From Prauserella rugosa (lineage in GTDB: Bacteria > Actinomycetota > Actinomycetes > Mycobacteriales > Pseudonocardiaceae): a DNA stretch of 64,000 bases. The stretch covers positions 310,001-374,000 of the forward strand of contig NZ_JOIJ01000001.1 in assembly GCF_000719975.1 (NCBI RefSeq), in the 5' to 3' direction. Below are positions 49,091 through 63,836 of the stretch, piece by piece (the stretch's first letter is position 1; each line of letters begins with the position of its first letter). Under the pieces are notes generated by a model that worked only from the letters and a program-made list of their open reading frames with translations, did not search any database and was not told the origin of the DNA. Both the position numbers and the translations under genes were made by a program.

Positions 49091-49776
49091 ATGACGACCA
49101 CGCAGTACCTCTTTCACCAGGACGAGGCCGAGGACCGGCGGCTCCGCGCCCAGAGCGGCCTGCTGGACGACACGACGGCCGAGCTGTTCGACCACGTCGG
49201 CCTCCAGCCCGGTTGGCGCGTGCTCGATCTGGGCAGCGGCGCCGGCAACGTCGCCTACCTCGCCGCCGAACGGGTCGGGCCGAACGGGTCGGTCGTGGGC
49301 ATCGACCGCGACCGGTCGACCGCCGAACGTGCGCAGGCCGACGCCCGCAGACGTGGCAGGACCAACGTCGAGTTCCGCGTCGGCGACGCCCGGACGTTGG
49401 AGGGCGCGACACGTGGGCCCACCCCATGACCCCACTGTGGCAGCAGGCGCACACATGGCTGCAGGAGACGATGCGACTGGCCGGGGTCAACGCGCGGATG
49501 GGGTACGAGCTGTTCGCGACGTTCCGGGCCGCCGGGCTCCCCGACCCGGAGGTCGGTGTCGGGTGGAAGATGCGCGGCGCGGGCGACCTGCCGGACTACA
49601 CGTGGGCCGACATCGTGTGCGGAGCGCTGCCGCTGATGGAGAAACTCGGCGTCGTCACCCGCGACGAGGTGCAGCCGGACACGCTCGGCGAACGGCTGAA
49701 GGCGGACCTGCGCGCCCACGACGGCGTGATGACCATCGGCCCGTGCCTGTACGCATGGACCCGCAAACCGGCGTGA
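49091..49776 (+). pseudogene. SAM-dependent methyltransferase, internally deleted and frameshifted
   Basis: The first 113 codons (frame ending 49429) encode the start of a class I methyltransferase: MTTTQYLFHQDEAEDRRLRA, with motif I WRVLDLGSGAGNVAYLAAE and VVGIDRDRSTAERA. After GDARTLEG the expected motifs II and III are missing. A different frame from about 49420 to 49776 supplies the C-terminal third: TPLWQQAHTWLQETMRLAGV through MTIGPCLYAWTRKPA. A deletion of roughly 50 codons with a frame change therefore broke the gene. Function is unlikely. Confidence 0.8.
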
Positions 49777-49837
49777 GCAGACCGCGCGCGTGGGGCCCGT
49801 GCGCGTGGGGCCGTGTGCGAAGACTCCACGATAAAAA

Positions 49838-49875
49838 GAGGAGGCGCCCTCCGCGTTCGCGAAGGGCACCTCCTC
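49838..49875 (-). terminator. Terminator of tRNA-Ile transcript
   Basis: GAGGAGGTGCCCT on the - strand pairs with AGGGCGCCTCCTC with one mismatch, and TTTTTAT follows. It lies 5 bp past the tRNA 3' end. Confidence 0.88.
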
Positions 49876-49880
49876 GTCGG

Positions 49881-49954
49881 TGGGCCCAGGAGGACTTGAA
49901 CCTCCGACCTCATCGTTATCAGCGATGCGCTCTAACCACCTGAGCTATGGGCCC
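49881..49954 (-). tRNA. ileT: tRNA-Ile (anticodon GAT)
   Basis: A 74-nt cloverleaf on the - strand: acceptor GGGCCCA/TGGGCCC, D-arm GCTCAGGTGGTTAGAGC, anticodon loop CTGATAA (GAT), T-arm GGAGGTTCAAGTCCTCC and discriminator A. CCA is not encoded. It follows the DUF3566 gene downstream of gyrA, its usual actinobacterial position. Confidence 0.97.
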
Positions 49955-50004
49955 GTGCAGCGGTGAAAACTCTACCGCACCGCTGCGAAGCGGATTACCC
50001 GGGG

Positions 50005-50847
50005 TCACTCCCGTTCGGAGAGCGTCACCTCCAGGCCACCGGCGAGGTCGGCCGACACGTTGTAGATGAACGCACTCACCGTGGTCAGCGCCGAGATCAG
50101 CACGATGTTGATCGCACCCACGATCGCCGCGATGCCGAACACCCTGGGCGCCGTGATGAACGGATCGCCCGCTCCTTCGCTGACCTCGCCCTGCACCAGC
50201 GACGTGTAGGTGCCGTTGATCTGGTCCCACACGCCCATGCCTTCGAGCACGGTGTACAGCACACCGACCGCGACCAGCCAGATGAAGAACAGCGCCACGC
50301 CCAGCACGAGCGACAGCTTCAGCACCGACCACGGGTCGAACCGCTTGATCTGCAGGCTCGCCCGCCGCGGTCCACGTCCCGGCCTGCGCAGCGCGCTCAC
50401 CGGCGTCGAGCGCTTGCCACCCCCACCGGAGCCGGAGCCCTGCGCGGCGCCCACGTTCGACGGCGCCGCCATGTGCTCGGTCGCCTGCTCGGACTGTCCG
50501 CCGCCGAACAGCCTGCTGGCCGCGGTGCCGCTCACGACCTGCGTGTCGGCGCTGCTGCCCGCGTAATTGCTGCCCGCGTAATTGCTGCCCGCGTAGTCGC
50601 CCGTCGACGCAGCCGTGCCCGCCGACCCCGAACCCGACGCAGCCGAGTACTGCTGCGTGGGCTGGTACGACGTCTCGTCCGCGGGCAGCTGGCCTGCCGA
50701 CCAGCGTTCGCCGAGCTCGTCGTCACCGTCGGAGTCCGACACGGCGTCGACGTCCTTGGCGACCCGCTGCCACGGGGGCGCGACGTCCTCGTCCGCCCCC
50801 GCGCCGCCTGAGCCGCCGCGCCGTTCGGTGTTCTCGGGTGGTGTCAC
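50005..50847 (-). CDS. DUF3566 membrane protein downstream of gyrA
   Basis: A 280-residue protein with a long disordered N-terminus and a C-terminal DUF3566 domain with two membrane helices (LKLSLVLGVALFFIWLVAVG and FGIAAIVGAINIVLISALTT) around a GVWDQINGTYTSL loop. The family sits directly after gyrA across actinobacteria; its role is unknown. Three 15-bp repeats (50555-50599) encode SNYAG units. GTG 50847 is the start. Confidence 0.9.
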   Translation of the reverse strand: MTPPENTERRGGSGGAGADEDVAPPWQRVAKDVDAVSDSDGDDELGERWSAGQLPADETSYQPTQQYSAASGSGSAGTAASTGDYAGSNYAGSNYAGSSADTQVVSGTAASRLFGGGQSEQATEHMAAPSNVGAAQGSGSGGGGKRSTPVSALRRPGRGPRRASLQIKRFDPWSVLKLSLVLGVALFFIWLVAVGVLYTVLEGMGVWDQINGTYTSLVQGEVSEGAGDPFITAPRVFGIAAIVGAINIVLISALTTVSAFIYNVSADLAGGLEVTLSERE

Positions 50848-50904
50848 AACCGGTCAGTCCCTCGTCCACATCTGCGTCGTCGGAGTCGCAGTGGTACCTA
50901 CGTC

Positions 50905-53520
<2,616 letters not shown>

Positions 53521-53593
53521 GGCTGGTTGTTCCTTTCACGCCTGATCCGAAGTGCTGGTCCGCGAACCGGGGACCGGTTCGTCCACTTCGGAC

Positions 53594-55829
<2,236 letters not shown>

Positions 55830-56639
55830 TCAGCCGTACGTGTCACGCGGCCCCCTGCCGGGGACGTGGCGTGGGCCTTTTCGCCAGCTCGGCGCGGCAG
55901 GCCCCTGGATTCGCATCCGCTTCACGACGCCGTGGCCCACTCCGGCGGCAATCTTCGCCAGCAGCTGACGTTGCAGCAACCGCAGCTGCGTGGCCCACGC
56001 CGTCGACGACGCCCTGACCACCAGTTCTCCGTCGGTCAGGCTCACCGGCTGGGCGTGTTCGGCGACGTCTTCACCCACGAGGGTGGCCCACCGGCCGAAG
56101 ACGTGCCCTCCCGCGAGCCGGTCACTCCAGCCCATCTGCGTCGCCATCCGCGCGGCGATCCGGCCGAGGCTCTGCGGGTCGCGTTCGTCGGCACCCGCCG
56201 CCGACCAACGGCGCCTGCGCGGGTTCTGCGACGACTGCTTCGCCGGCCGGTCACTCGGCTTGCGCCTGCCCGGTTCGTGCCCGCGCCCCTTGGCCCGTTC
56301 CTGCGCCGCCTTCAACGCCGCGTGCGCGAGGTCCCGGCCGTTCGACTGCTCACCCGGCTGCGAGTTGTCCCCACCGGCAGTACCGGACCCCGCGGCGGCG
56401 GATGCTCCATCCGATGAGGTACGTTCACGCTCCGTCGATCGCGCGGGCAATTCACCGCGAAACGCCCCCACCGGGGGAGTATTGACCTTCTGATCAGGCT
56501 CTGCGGTTACCCAGTGCGATAACAGGTCGAGGGTGTTATCCACACTGTCCACAGACTTATCCCCAGTTTGGCGACGTTTAGCTGTGTTCGCGGTCACCCC
56601 GCGTCGCTGATTCTTCGGATTGCCGCCGCGGTCAGCCAC
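55830..56639 (-). CDS. DciA-like (DUF721) replication protein
   Basis: A 269-residue protein whose C-terminal 120 residues carry the DUF721/DciA domain: [40 protein letters not shown] and [20 protein letters not shown]. DciA helps load the replicative helicase DnaB. The N-terminal half is basic and disordered. Its GTG start overlaps the recF stop by 8 bp. The 5' coding part, [13 protein letters not shown], is written with three DnaA-box-like 9-mers. Confidence 0.88.
   Translation of the reverse strand: MADRGGNPKNQRRGVTANTAKRRQTGDKSVDSVDNTLDLLSHWVTAEPDQKVNTPPVGAFRGELPARSTERERTSSDGASAAAGSGTAGGDNSQPGEQSNGRDLAHAALKAAQERAKGRGHEPGRRKPSDRPAKQSSQNPRRRRWSAAGADERDPQSLGRIAARMATQMGWSDRLAGGHVFGRWATLVGEDVAEHAQPVSLTDGELVVRASSTAWATQLRLLQRQLLAKIAAGVGHGVVKRMRIQGPAAPSWRKGPRHVPGRGPRDTYG
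56536..56565 (+). promoter_or_regulatory. Three in-line DnaA-box-like 9-mers inside the dciA-like gene
   Basis: TTATCCACA (56536-56544, a perfect consensus), CTGTCCACA (56545-56553) and TTATCCCCA (56557-56565) lie in the same orientation about one helical turn apart. They are inside the 5' coding region of the DUF721 gene, 3.7 kb from the main oriC gap. They could bind DnaA for autoregulation or origin architecture. Confidence 0.6.
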
Positions 56640-57783
56640 GTGTTACCTCACCCTCCGCGACCGCATAGCGGACGCCGGTCAGCTCAGCGGGCACGTCCTC
56701 ATCCACAGCCGCGGTCACGAGCACCTGTTCGGCACCCACCGCGACCTCCGCGAGCCGTGCCCTTCTGCGCTTGTCCAACTCGGCGAACACGTCGTCGAGC
56801 ATCAGCACCGGCTCACCCCCTGCATCACCACGCAGCAACTCGTACGAACCGAGCCGCAACGCCAACGCGAACGACCACGACTCGCCGTGACTCGCGTATC
56901 CCTTCGCCGGAGCCTCTCCGAGCACCAGGTCCAACTCGTCGCGATGCGGTCCGACCAGGCTTACCCCACGTTCCAGCTCCGCCGTGCGCGACTCGCCGAG
57001 CGCCGTGCGCAGCACCTCGGCGAGCCGTTCCGCGTCGGCCCGGTCACCGTCCGGAACGCCGTAGCCCTCCGGCAACGCCTCGCCCAGGCTCGACCGGTAG
57101 GCAATGTGCGCAGGCCGCGAGTCGGGCGCCACGTCCGCGTACGCCCGAGCCGTGTGCGGTGCCAGGTCGGCCACCAGATTCAACCGGGCTGCCAGCAACT
57201 GTCCGCCCGCGGTGGCCAGGTGGTCGTCCCACACGTCGAGCGTCGAGGCCGCGTACGGATCGTCCCCCCGCTTCTTGCCAGCCGACTTGAGCAGGGCGTT
57301 GCGCTGTTTGAGCACCTTGTCGTAGTCCGAGCGCACCCCGGCGTACCGCGGCGCGCGCTGCACCAACAGTTCGTCGAGGAACTTGCGCCGCTCACTCGGG
57401 TCTCCCCGGACGAGCGCGAGATCCTCGGGCGAGAACAACACGGTGCGCAGCACGCCGAGGATGTCGCGCGGCCTGCCCACCGCACCACGGTTGACCCGGG
57501 CCCGATTGGCCCTGCCGGCTGCGATCTCCAGCTCGACGGTCAGCTCGCGGTCCTCGTTGACCACCGCTGCCCGCACCAGGGCGCGCTCACACCCGTGCCG
57601 CACCAGGGGCGCGTCGGTCGCGACCCGGTGCGACGAGAGCGTCGCGATGTAACCGATCGCCTCGAGGAGGTTCGTCTTCCCACGGCCGTTCTGCCCGACC
57701 AGTACGGTCGGGCCCGGCTCCAGCGGCAGGTCGACGTGCTCCCACGAACGGAAATCGGTCACCTGCAGGTGACGGACGTACAC
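56632..57783 (-). CDS. recF: DNA repair/recombination protein RecF
   Basis: A 383-residue SMC-like ATPase that loads RecA at gaps. Walker A is [15 protein letters not shown] near residue 30, the signature region is in [26 protein letters not shown], which also contains Walker B. GTG 57783 gives [15 protein letters not shown], the standard N-terminus. It starts 16 bp after gnd and overlaps the dciA-like gene by 8 bp. Confidence 0.97.
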   Translation of the reverse strand: MYVRHLQVTDFRSWEHVDLPLEPGPTVLVGQNGRGKTNLLEAIGYIATLSSHRVATDAPLVRHGCERALVRAAVVNEDRELTVELEIAAGRANRARVNRGAVGRPRDILGVLRTVLFSPEDLALVRGDPSERRKFLDELLVQRAPRYAGVRSDYDKVLKQRNALLKSAGKKRGDDPYAASTLDVWDDHLATAGGQLLAARLNLVADLAPHTARAYADVAPDSRPAHIAYRSSLGEALPEGYGVPDGDRADAERLAEVLRTALGESRTAELERGVSLVGPHRDELDLVLGEAPAKGYASHGESWSFALALRLGSYELLRGDAGGEPVLMLDDVFAELDKRRRARLAEVAVGAEQVLVTAAVDEDVPAELTGVRYAVAEGEVTRG

Positions 57784-57799
57784 GTCGTGTCCGCTACGC

Positions 57800-58690
57800 C
57801 TACTTGGAGACGCTCTTGACGCTGTGCCCGCCGAACTGGTTGCGCAACGCGGCCACGGCACGCATCGCCGACGAGTCCTCCTGCCGCGAGGCGAACCTGG
57901 CGAACAGCGCGGCCGAGATCACCGGAGCCGGCACCGAGTTGTTGATCGCCTCCTCGAGGGTCCAGCGGCCCTCGCCCGAATCCTCGACGTAGCCCTCGAG
58001 CTCGGACAGCTGCGGGTCCTCCTCGAGTGCGCGGATCAGCAGGTCGAGCAGCCACGAACGCACGACGGTGCCGCGCTGCCACGCCTTGATGACACCGGGC
58101 ACGTTCTGCACCACATCGGAGGCCTCGAGCAGTTCGAAACCCTCGGCGTAGGCCTGCATCAGGCCGTACTCGATGCCGTTGTGCACCATCTTCGCGTAGT
58201 GACCCGCGCCGACACCGCCTGCGTGGGCGAAGCCCTCGTCGCGCGGACCCTCGGGACGCAGCGCGTCGAAGATCGGCATCGCCCGCTCGACGTCGGCCTC
58301 CGAGCCGCCGGCCATCAGGCCGTAGCCGTTGTCCTTGCCCCACACACCGCCGGACACGCCGACGTCGAGGTAACCGACCCCGTGCTCGGCGAGCACCGCG
58401 GCGTTGTGCGTGTCGTCGGTGAACCGGGAGTTACCACCGTCGATGACGAGGTCCCCCTCCGACAGCAGCTCGCCGAGCTCCGCGACCGTCGCCCTCGTCG
58501 CCTCGCCCGCGGGAACCATGACCCACACGATGCGCGGCGCCTCGAGCGAGGCGACCAGATCGGCCAGCGTGCCGACGTCGCTGACCTCGGCGTTGCGGTC
58601 GTAGCCGACCACCTCGTGCCCGGCGGCACGGAGCCGCTCGCGCATGTTGAACCCCATCTTGCCGAGGCCGACGAGTCCGAGCTGCACCAT
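57800..58690 (-). CDS. gnd: 6-phosphogluconate dehydrogenase, decarboxylating (short, GndA/YqeC-type)
   Basis: A 296-residue enzyme of the short, often NAD-dependent 6-phosphogluconate dehydrogenase class. Motifs: [50 protein letters not shown] and [20 protein letters not shown] with the catalytic Lys. It turns 6-phosphogluconate into ribulose 5-phosphate. Its place between dnaN and recF is typical for actinobacteria. Confidence 0.96.
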   Translation of the reverse strand: MVQLGLVGLGKMGFNMRERLRAAGHEVVGYDRNAEVSDVGTLADLVASLEAPRIVWVMVPAGEATRATVAELGELLSEGDLVIDGGNSRFTDDTHNAAVLAEHGVGYLDVGVSGGVWGKDNGYGLMAGGSEADVERAMPIFDALRPEGPRDEGFAHAGGVGAGHYAKMVHNGIEYGLMQAYAEGFELLEASDVVQNVPGVIKAWQRGTVVRSWLLDLLIRALEEDPQLSELEGYVEDSGEGRWTLEEAINNSVPAPVISAALFARFASRQEDSSAMRAVAALRNQFGGHSVKSVSK

Positions 58691-58773
58691 CGAAATGCTT
58701 CCCCTAGTCGTTGCGAATGTGCTCGTTGTGGATTCGGATGTGAATCGCCGTGAGTGGCCGTGGGCGCCGCGGC

Positions 58774-59916
58774 TCAGCCGGGCAGCCGCACCGGCATGAG
58801 CAGGTACAGATAACCGGGCACGACGTCACCGTTCTCGTCGGCCGGCTTGATCAGCGCAGGCCGGTTCGGAGTCGTGAACGTCAGCTCCGCCCGGTCGGCA
58901 TGGAGCGCGGCCAGCCCGTCGGCCAGGTAACCCGGGTTGAAGGCGATGACCACCGGCTCGCCCTCGAAGTCGACGGGCAGTTCCTCCTCGGCACTGCCTT
59001 CGTCGTCCCCGCCTGCCGAGAGCCGTAGCGACCCGTCGGCGAACTCGAGCCGTACCTGCGTACCCCGCTCGGCGACCAGGGACACCCGCTTGATCGCCTC
59101 GGCGAGCGTGGCGACGTCGATGACCGCCCGGCAGCTGTGCTCGCTGGGCAGCAGCTGGCGGTACGGCGGGAACTCCGCGTCGAGCAGCCGCGTGGTCGTG
59201 TACTTGCCGGAACCGGTCAGACCGAGCAGGCCGTCGCCGCTCGCGAGGCCGACCTGAACCGTCGACCCGCTCGTGCCCAGCGACTTCGCGGCGTCGGCGA
59301 GCGTGCGGGCGGGAACCAGCACGGAGGCGTCGCCGAGCTCCTCGGCCGGCGCCCAGCTGAACTCCTTCATCGCGAGCCGGAACCGGTCGGTGGCCACGAG
59401 CGTGAGGTTCTCCCCGGAGATCTCCACGCGCATGCCGGTCAGCATCGGGAGGGTGTCGTCCTTGCCCGCGGCGACCGCCACCTGCGACACGGCCTGTGCG
59501 AACGCCTCGCCCGCGACCTCGCCGGCCAGATCCGGCTGCGCGGGCAGCTGCGGGTAGTCCTCGACGGGCATCGTCGGCAGGGAGAACCGCGCACTGCCGC
59601 AGGTGATGGACGCGCGCGCACCGTCGACGGAGATCTCGACCGGCTGCGCGGGCAGCGCCTTGGTGATGTCGGCCAGCAGCCTGCCCGAGACCAGCGTGCG
59701 TCCACCGTCGGCGATCGTCGCCGGAACGCCCACGGTCGCGGAGACCTCGTAGTCGAACCCGGAGACGGTCAGCGCATCGGAGCCGCCGGCCGCGCTGTCG
59801 CCGCCCGCGTCGAGCAGCACTCCGCCCAGCACCGGAACCGGAGGCCTGGACGGGAGGCTGCGTGCCACCCAGGCGACGGCGTCAGCGAGCCCATCACGCT
59901 CGACGCGGATCTTCAT
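58774..59916 (-). CDS. dnaN: DNA polymerase III beta clamp
   Basis: A 380-residue sliding clamp. [38 protein letters not shown], and [20 protein letters not shown], then [15 protein letters not shown] at the end are conserved clamp elements. I use ATG 59916 (MKIRVERDG) because AAAGGA is correctly spaced; ATG 59925 is too close to that site. Confidence 0.97.
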   Translation of the reverse strand: MKIRVERDGLADAVAWVARSLPSRPPVPVLGGVLLDAGGDSAAGGSDALTVSGFDYEVSATVGVPATIADGGRTLVSGRLLADITKALPAQPVEISVDGARASITCGSARFSLPTMPVEDYPQLPAQPDLAGEVAGEAFAQAVSQVAVAAGKDDTLPMLTGMRVEISGENLTLVATDRFRLAMKEFSWAPAEELGDASVLVPARTLADAAKSLGTSGSTVQVGLASGDGLLGLTGSGKYTTTRLLDAEFPPYRQLLPSEHSCRAVIDVATLAEAIKRVSLVAERGTQVRLEFADGSLRLSAGGDDEGSAEEELPVDFEGEPVVIAFNPGYLADGLAALHADRAELTFTTPNRPALIKPADENGDVVPGYLYLLMPVRLPG

Positions 59917-60961
59917 GGCGCCCATCCTTTCGACGGCCGAGCCGCCGTAGCTCGAAAGACGACAACGCCCTGCCCGGTTTCCCTCCCCTGCTTCGGAGCG
60001 GGACGCCGGACCTGGCTAGTAGCGGGTCCGCCAACTTACAGCGTGTCGACATGACGACGCATCGACATGGAGACAGGCCGCTACCCGAGCGGACCGGATG
60101 TGTGGGTCTCCACGGTAGAGCGTGCGCGGTCGGTCCGTCATATCGGCCCGGGCGCCTCGAGGCCCCTTCGTCCCCAGCTCGCCTCGTTCCCTCTTTTTCT
60201 TTTGTTCTTCTAAGAGAGATCTTTTGTCCAGCCGTAGTAGTAAGCGTTGTGAGTTGTGTGGACACGGCTCGTTCTCGCAGGTCGGCAGGCGCGGCGGCGT
60301 GTGGAGCACAGGGGGCGGCAACCGGTGGACGGTTCGGGGCCGGTTGTGAGTGGATTCGTCCGTCCTCAACCCGTCCACAGTTGTCCCCAAGGTTGTCCCC
60401 AGTTGTGGGGAGGGTTGTGCCCAAGACGTACACGCGCGCCTCGTGACCGAGATCGCCCGCGGGGGTGAAGGACTTCTTGGCACACAAGGATTTCCACACG
60501 CTGGGGACATCGTTGCAGGCCAGTGGTGCACAGGTGCGCGGTCGCGCGGCTCGTTGTAGTGCGGCGTTCCGGTCAGGGCCCTCATGGACATCCTGCGGAC
60601 AAGGTGCGGACAACCCTGTGGATGCTGTGGACATTCGGTGGACAACGGTCCGCGGCAGCGTGGATGAGCGTTTTTCGCGTTGTGGCGCGGAATACGACGA
60701 AGGTCGCCCGGCACTGCCTGTGCACAGTGGACGGTGAGCGCCGCGGGGCCGGGAATCGGCCTCCGAGCGGGCTCCGGAGTACGGCGACGGGTGGTTCACC
60801 GCTGCCGCTCAGGCGCGTGCCGGGGCGGTTGAGTGCGTCCGGGGCGGATCACGCCGGCTCGGAGCAGGATCGACCGGACCCGGGCAGTGCGGAGCGGGCC
60901 GCAGGACGAGACGGCGCGGAGCGGTGCAGAGCGGGTCGCGCGGCTGGACGCGCGCTCGGGA
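59917..60961. other. oriC: Replication origin oriC between dnaN and dnaA
   Basis: A 1,045-bp gene-free region in the position of oriC in actinobacteria. An unusually A/T-rich stretch (60187-60250, including CCTCTTTTTCTTTTGTTCTT) looks like the unwinding element. DnaA-box-like 9-mers (near TTGTCCACA) follow: TGTGGACAC 60257, CCGTCCACA 60371, TTGTCCCCA 60381 and 60393, TTTCCACAC 60491, TGGGGACAT 60502, TGCGGACAA 60605, TGTGGACAT 60626 and GGTGGACAA 60637. Mixed orientations and many boxes agree with Streptomyces-type origins. The right end (60700-60961) is repeat-poor and lies just after dnaA's stop. Confidence 0.9.
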
Positions 60962-63082
60962 CTACTGGCGAGCGCGCTGCTTGATGCGGGAGGTGAGCTC
61001 CTGCACCTGGTCGTAGATGCGCCTGCGTTCGGCCATCTCCTTGCGGATCTTCTTGTCCGCGTGCATCACGGTGGTGTGGTCGCGGCCGCCGAACGTCTGG
61101 CCGATGCGGGGCAGCGACATGTCGGTCAGCTCCCGGCACAGATACATGGCGATCTGCCTCGCGGTCGCGAGCGCCTTCGTCTTGCCTGGGCCGCAGAGGT
61201 CGTCCATCGTCACGTCGAAGAACTCCGCCGTGACCCCCATGATCGTCGGCGCGCTGATCTCCGGCGCCTGCGAATCGGGGATCAGATCGCGCAGCACGAT
61301 CTCCGCCAACCCGACGTCCACCGGCTGCTGGTTCAGCGACGCGAACGCCGTGACCCGGATGAGCGCACCCTCGAGTTCGCGGATGTTCGCCTCGATGCGC
61401 GCGGCGATGAACTCCAGGACGTCGCCGGGGACGTCGAGGCGATCCTGCGCGGCCTTCTTCCGGAGGATCGCGATGCGCGTCTCCAGTTCCGGCGGCTGGA
61501 TGTCGGTGATCAGGCCCCACTCGAACCGGGTCCGCAGGCGATCCTCGAGCGTTTCGAGTCGCTTCGGCGGCCGGTCGGACGACACCACGATCTGCTTGTT
61601 CGCGTTGTGCAGCGTGTTGAAGGTGTGGAAGAACTCCTCCTGAGTACCTTCCTTGCCTTCGAGGAACTGGATGTCGTCGACGAGCAGGATGTCGATGTCG
61701 CGGTACCGCCGCTGGAACGCGACCTTGCGGTCGTCACGCAGCGAGTTGATGAAGTCGTTCGTGAACTCCTCGGTGGAGACGTACCGCACGCGCATGCCGG
61801 GGAAGAGCCGCTGGGCGTAGTGCCCGACGGCGTGCAACAGGTGCGTCTTGCCGAGTCCGGACTCACCCCAGATGAACAACGGGTTGTACGCCCGCGACGG
61901 CGCCTCGGCCACGGCGACGGCCGCCGCGTGGGCGAACCGGTTCGACGCGCCGATGACGAAGGTGTCGAACGTGTACTTCTCGTTCAGCTTCGTCTTCGAC
62001 GTCTGGGGCTGGGCAGGCGCGGTGTACGGCTGTCCTGCGGTGGGCTGGCCGGTGAACGTGGGCCAGATCTCGTGCACCGCGGCGAGGGCCTCGCCCTCCT
62101 CGTCGACCTCTTCCTCGGAGTCGTCGAGCGCGTCGAGTCGGGACTGTCCCGCCGACCGGCGGGAGTCCGTGGTGCCGTTCGATCCGCCGGACTGCGGTGC
62201 GCCAGATTTCGCCGTGCCGGACTTCGCCGTGCCGGACTTCGAGGCCGCCGTGGAGGCGTCCCCGCTCGTCGACGTGCCCTGCGTTCCCGTGGACGCCTGA
62301 CCGTCCGAGGACGGAGAACCCTGCTGCGTCGCGGCCTGCGTGCCTGCCGGGGGCGGCATGTCGTCGCGGATCGCCGGGATGACCATCGTCTCCTCGGCGG
62401 GCGAGTTCGGCGGACCACTCTGCCTGCCCGGCGCGGGACGGCGCTGGGCGGACGAATGGTGCTGGGCGTTCGACTGGTGTTGTCCTGCCGACGGCAACGG
62501 TCCCCCGGCGTTGCCAGAGGCGGGGTTGTGCGGAGCCGGGTGCTGTGACGTCGAATACGGCGCCGGGCCAGGTGCCGATGCGTGCTGCGGTGCCGGGTAC
62601 TGCGGGTTCTGCGGGTTCTGCCCTGGCTGGCCCGGGGCCCGGTGCTGCGGGGCTGGCTGTGTGCCCGCGGACTGCTGGGGCGGCTGGTGCTGGCCGGGCC
62701 CGGAAGCGGGCGGGGAGTATCCGCCCTGCCCGTCGGCCGAGGAGGCGAGCGTGCCCTCCATCCGGCCGGCCGAGCCGTACTGCGGAGGCGTGGTCGGACC
62801 GCTCGGCGCGGGGGCGCTGTCGGCTGCGTCCACCTTCACGGCCAGCGAGACCTCGCGGCCCAGCCTGCGCGACAGTGCGGCGGTGATCGGCTCCCGCAGC
62901 GCGCGCTCGATCGCTTCCTTCGCGAAGTCGCTCGGCGCGGCGAGCAGTGCGGTGCCGTCGAGAAGGCCGATGGGTCGGGTGACGCGCATCCAGGCGCGCT
63001 GCTGAGGGGAGAGCGTGCCGTCCGACAGCTCCTTGACGACCTGCTCCCAGACGGAACCCAGGTTCAGCTGGTGCTCAGACAC
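60962..63082 (-). CDS. dnaA: Chromosomal replication initiator DnaA
   Basis: A 706-residue initiator, long for the family. Domain I ([20 protein letters not shown]) is at the N-terminus. Domain II is an extended linker of about 250 residues rich in Pro, Gln, Ser, Gly and His, with KSGTA repeats. The AAA+ domain has Walker [16 protein letters not shown], Walker [16 protein letters not shown]. Domain IV ends with [20 protein letters not shown] and [11 protein letters not shown], the DnaA-box-binding helix. GTG 63082 is the start. It binds oriC and a perfect box upstream of its own gene. Confidence 0.98.
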   Translation of the reverse strand: MSEHQLNLGSVWEQVVKELSDGTLSPQQRAWMRVTRPIGLLDGTALLAAPSDFAKEAIERALREPITAALSRRLGREVSLAVKVDAADSAPAPSGPTTPPQYGSAGRMEGTLASSADGQGGYSPPASGPGQHQPPQQSAGTQPAPQHRAPGQPGQNPQNPQYPAPQHASAPGPAPYSTSQHPAPHNPASGNAGGPLPSAGQHQSNAQHHSSAQRRPAPGRQSGPPNSPAEETMVIPAIRDDMPPPAGTQAATQQGSPSSDGQASTGTQGTSTSGDASTAASKSGTAKSGTAKSGAPQSGGSNGTTDSRRSAGQSRLDALDDSEEEVDEEGEALAAVHEIWPTFTGQPTAGQPYTAPAQPQTSKTKLNEKYTFDTFVIGASNRFAHAAAVAVAEAPSRAYNPLFIWGESGLGKTHLLHAVGHYAQRLFPGMRVRYVSTEEFTNDFINSLRDDRKVAFQRRYRDIDILLVDDIQFLEGKEGTQEEFFHTFNTLHNANKQIVVSSDRPPKRLETLEDRLRTRFEWGLITDIQPPELETRIAILRKKAAQDRLDVPGDVLEFIAARIEANIRELEGALIRVTAFASLNQQPVDVGLAEIVLRDLIPDSQAPEISAPTIMGVTAEFFDVTMDDLCGPGKTKALATARQIAMYLCRELTDMSLPRIGQTFGGRDHTTVMHADKKIRKEMAERRRIYDQVQELTSRIKQRARQ

Positions 63083-63663
63083 CCTGCTCTGCTCCCCTCC
63101 CCTCGACCTCGTCGGTTCGGCCTGTCATCTCACCCTGCCGACGCCCGAACGGCCCGTACTCCCCTGACGTCCGAGCGGAAGCTGCAGCGCAGGTCGAGCG
63201 GAACCGCCACCGAATCTGCGCAGGAGGCATCCACAAGGTTGTCCACAACTGTGCATCAATGTACGGCGGCCCCACGAGCCCTCCTACTCGCGGGTCCGGA
63301 TGTCGGACACCCAGTCTCCCACTCACCGCCGACGCGACACGTGCCCCTCGTCCGTCGGGTCGAGAAGGGGCACGCTAACAAGGCTGGGTCTGTGCCACAA
63401 GCGGTTCATTCAAGCAAGGATTCCATGGTCGACGGCGTGTCGCCATTCGAACCGTGTGCGTGACCAGGCCAGGAGGAACCGGGGGGCGGTGTCGGGCTCG
63501 CGGCGATGGGTGCGTACCCTTTTAAGGTCTGCCGCTGACAGCGTGCCCGTTCGGGCTGCCCAGCTGACGAGGTCTCGACGGAGACTATCGCGCTGGCACG
63601 CCGAGCGTGACTGCCGGTGGCCGGACCCGAGACCCAGACGTCACAGACCAGGAGAATGACGCC
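63083..63663. other. Gene-free region dnaA/rpmH with DnaA boxes
   Basis: A 581-bp divergent region. CATCCACAA (63228) and a perfect TTGTCCACA (63239-63247) in the same orientation should mediate DnaA autoregulation. An rpmH promoter is expected near the A/T-rich GTACCCTTTTAAGG at 63515-63528. I see no gene; the left part (63083-63225) and 63260-63500 show nothing else distinctive. Confidence 0.7.
63228..63247 (+). promoter_or_regulatory. DnaA boxes upstream of dnaA
   Basis: CATCCACAA and TTGTCCACA stand two bases apart, the second identical to the actinobacterial consensus. Their position about 150 bp before the dnaA start suggests autoregulation. Confidence 0.75.
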
Positions 63664-63807
63664 GTGAGCAAGGGCAAGCGCACTTTCCAGCCGAACAACC
63701 GCCGACGCGCGCGGACCCACGGGTTCCGGCTGCGGATGCGTACCCGGGCCGGTCGCGCCATCGTGGCCGCCCGTCGTCGCAAGGGCCGTCAGCAGCTGTC
63801 TGCCTGA
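63664..63807 (+). CDS. rpmH: 50S ribosomal protein L34
   Basis: A 47-residue very basic protein, [20 protein letters not shown], then [20 protein letters not shown]. This is the standard bL34. GTG 63664 is preceded by AGGAGAATGACGCC. rnpA follows 29 bp later, the usual arrangement. Confidence 0.98.
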   Translation: MSKGKRTFQPNNRRRARTHGFRLRMRTRAGRAIVAARRRKGRQQLSA

Positions 63808-63836
63808 CCTCGTCTGCTGCCAGGAGGTGAGCGCGC

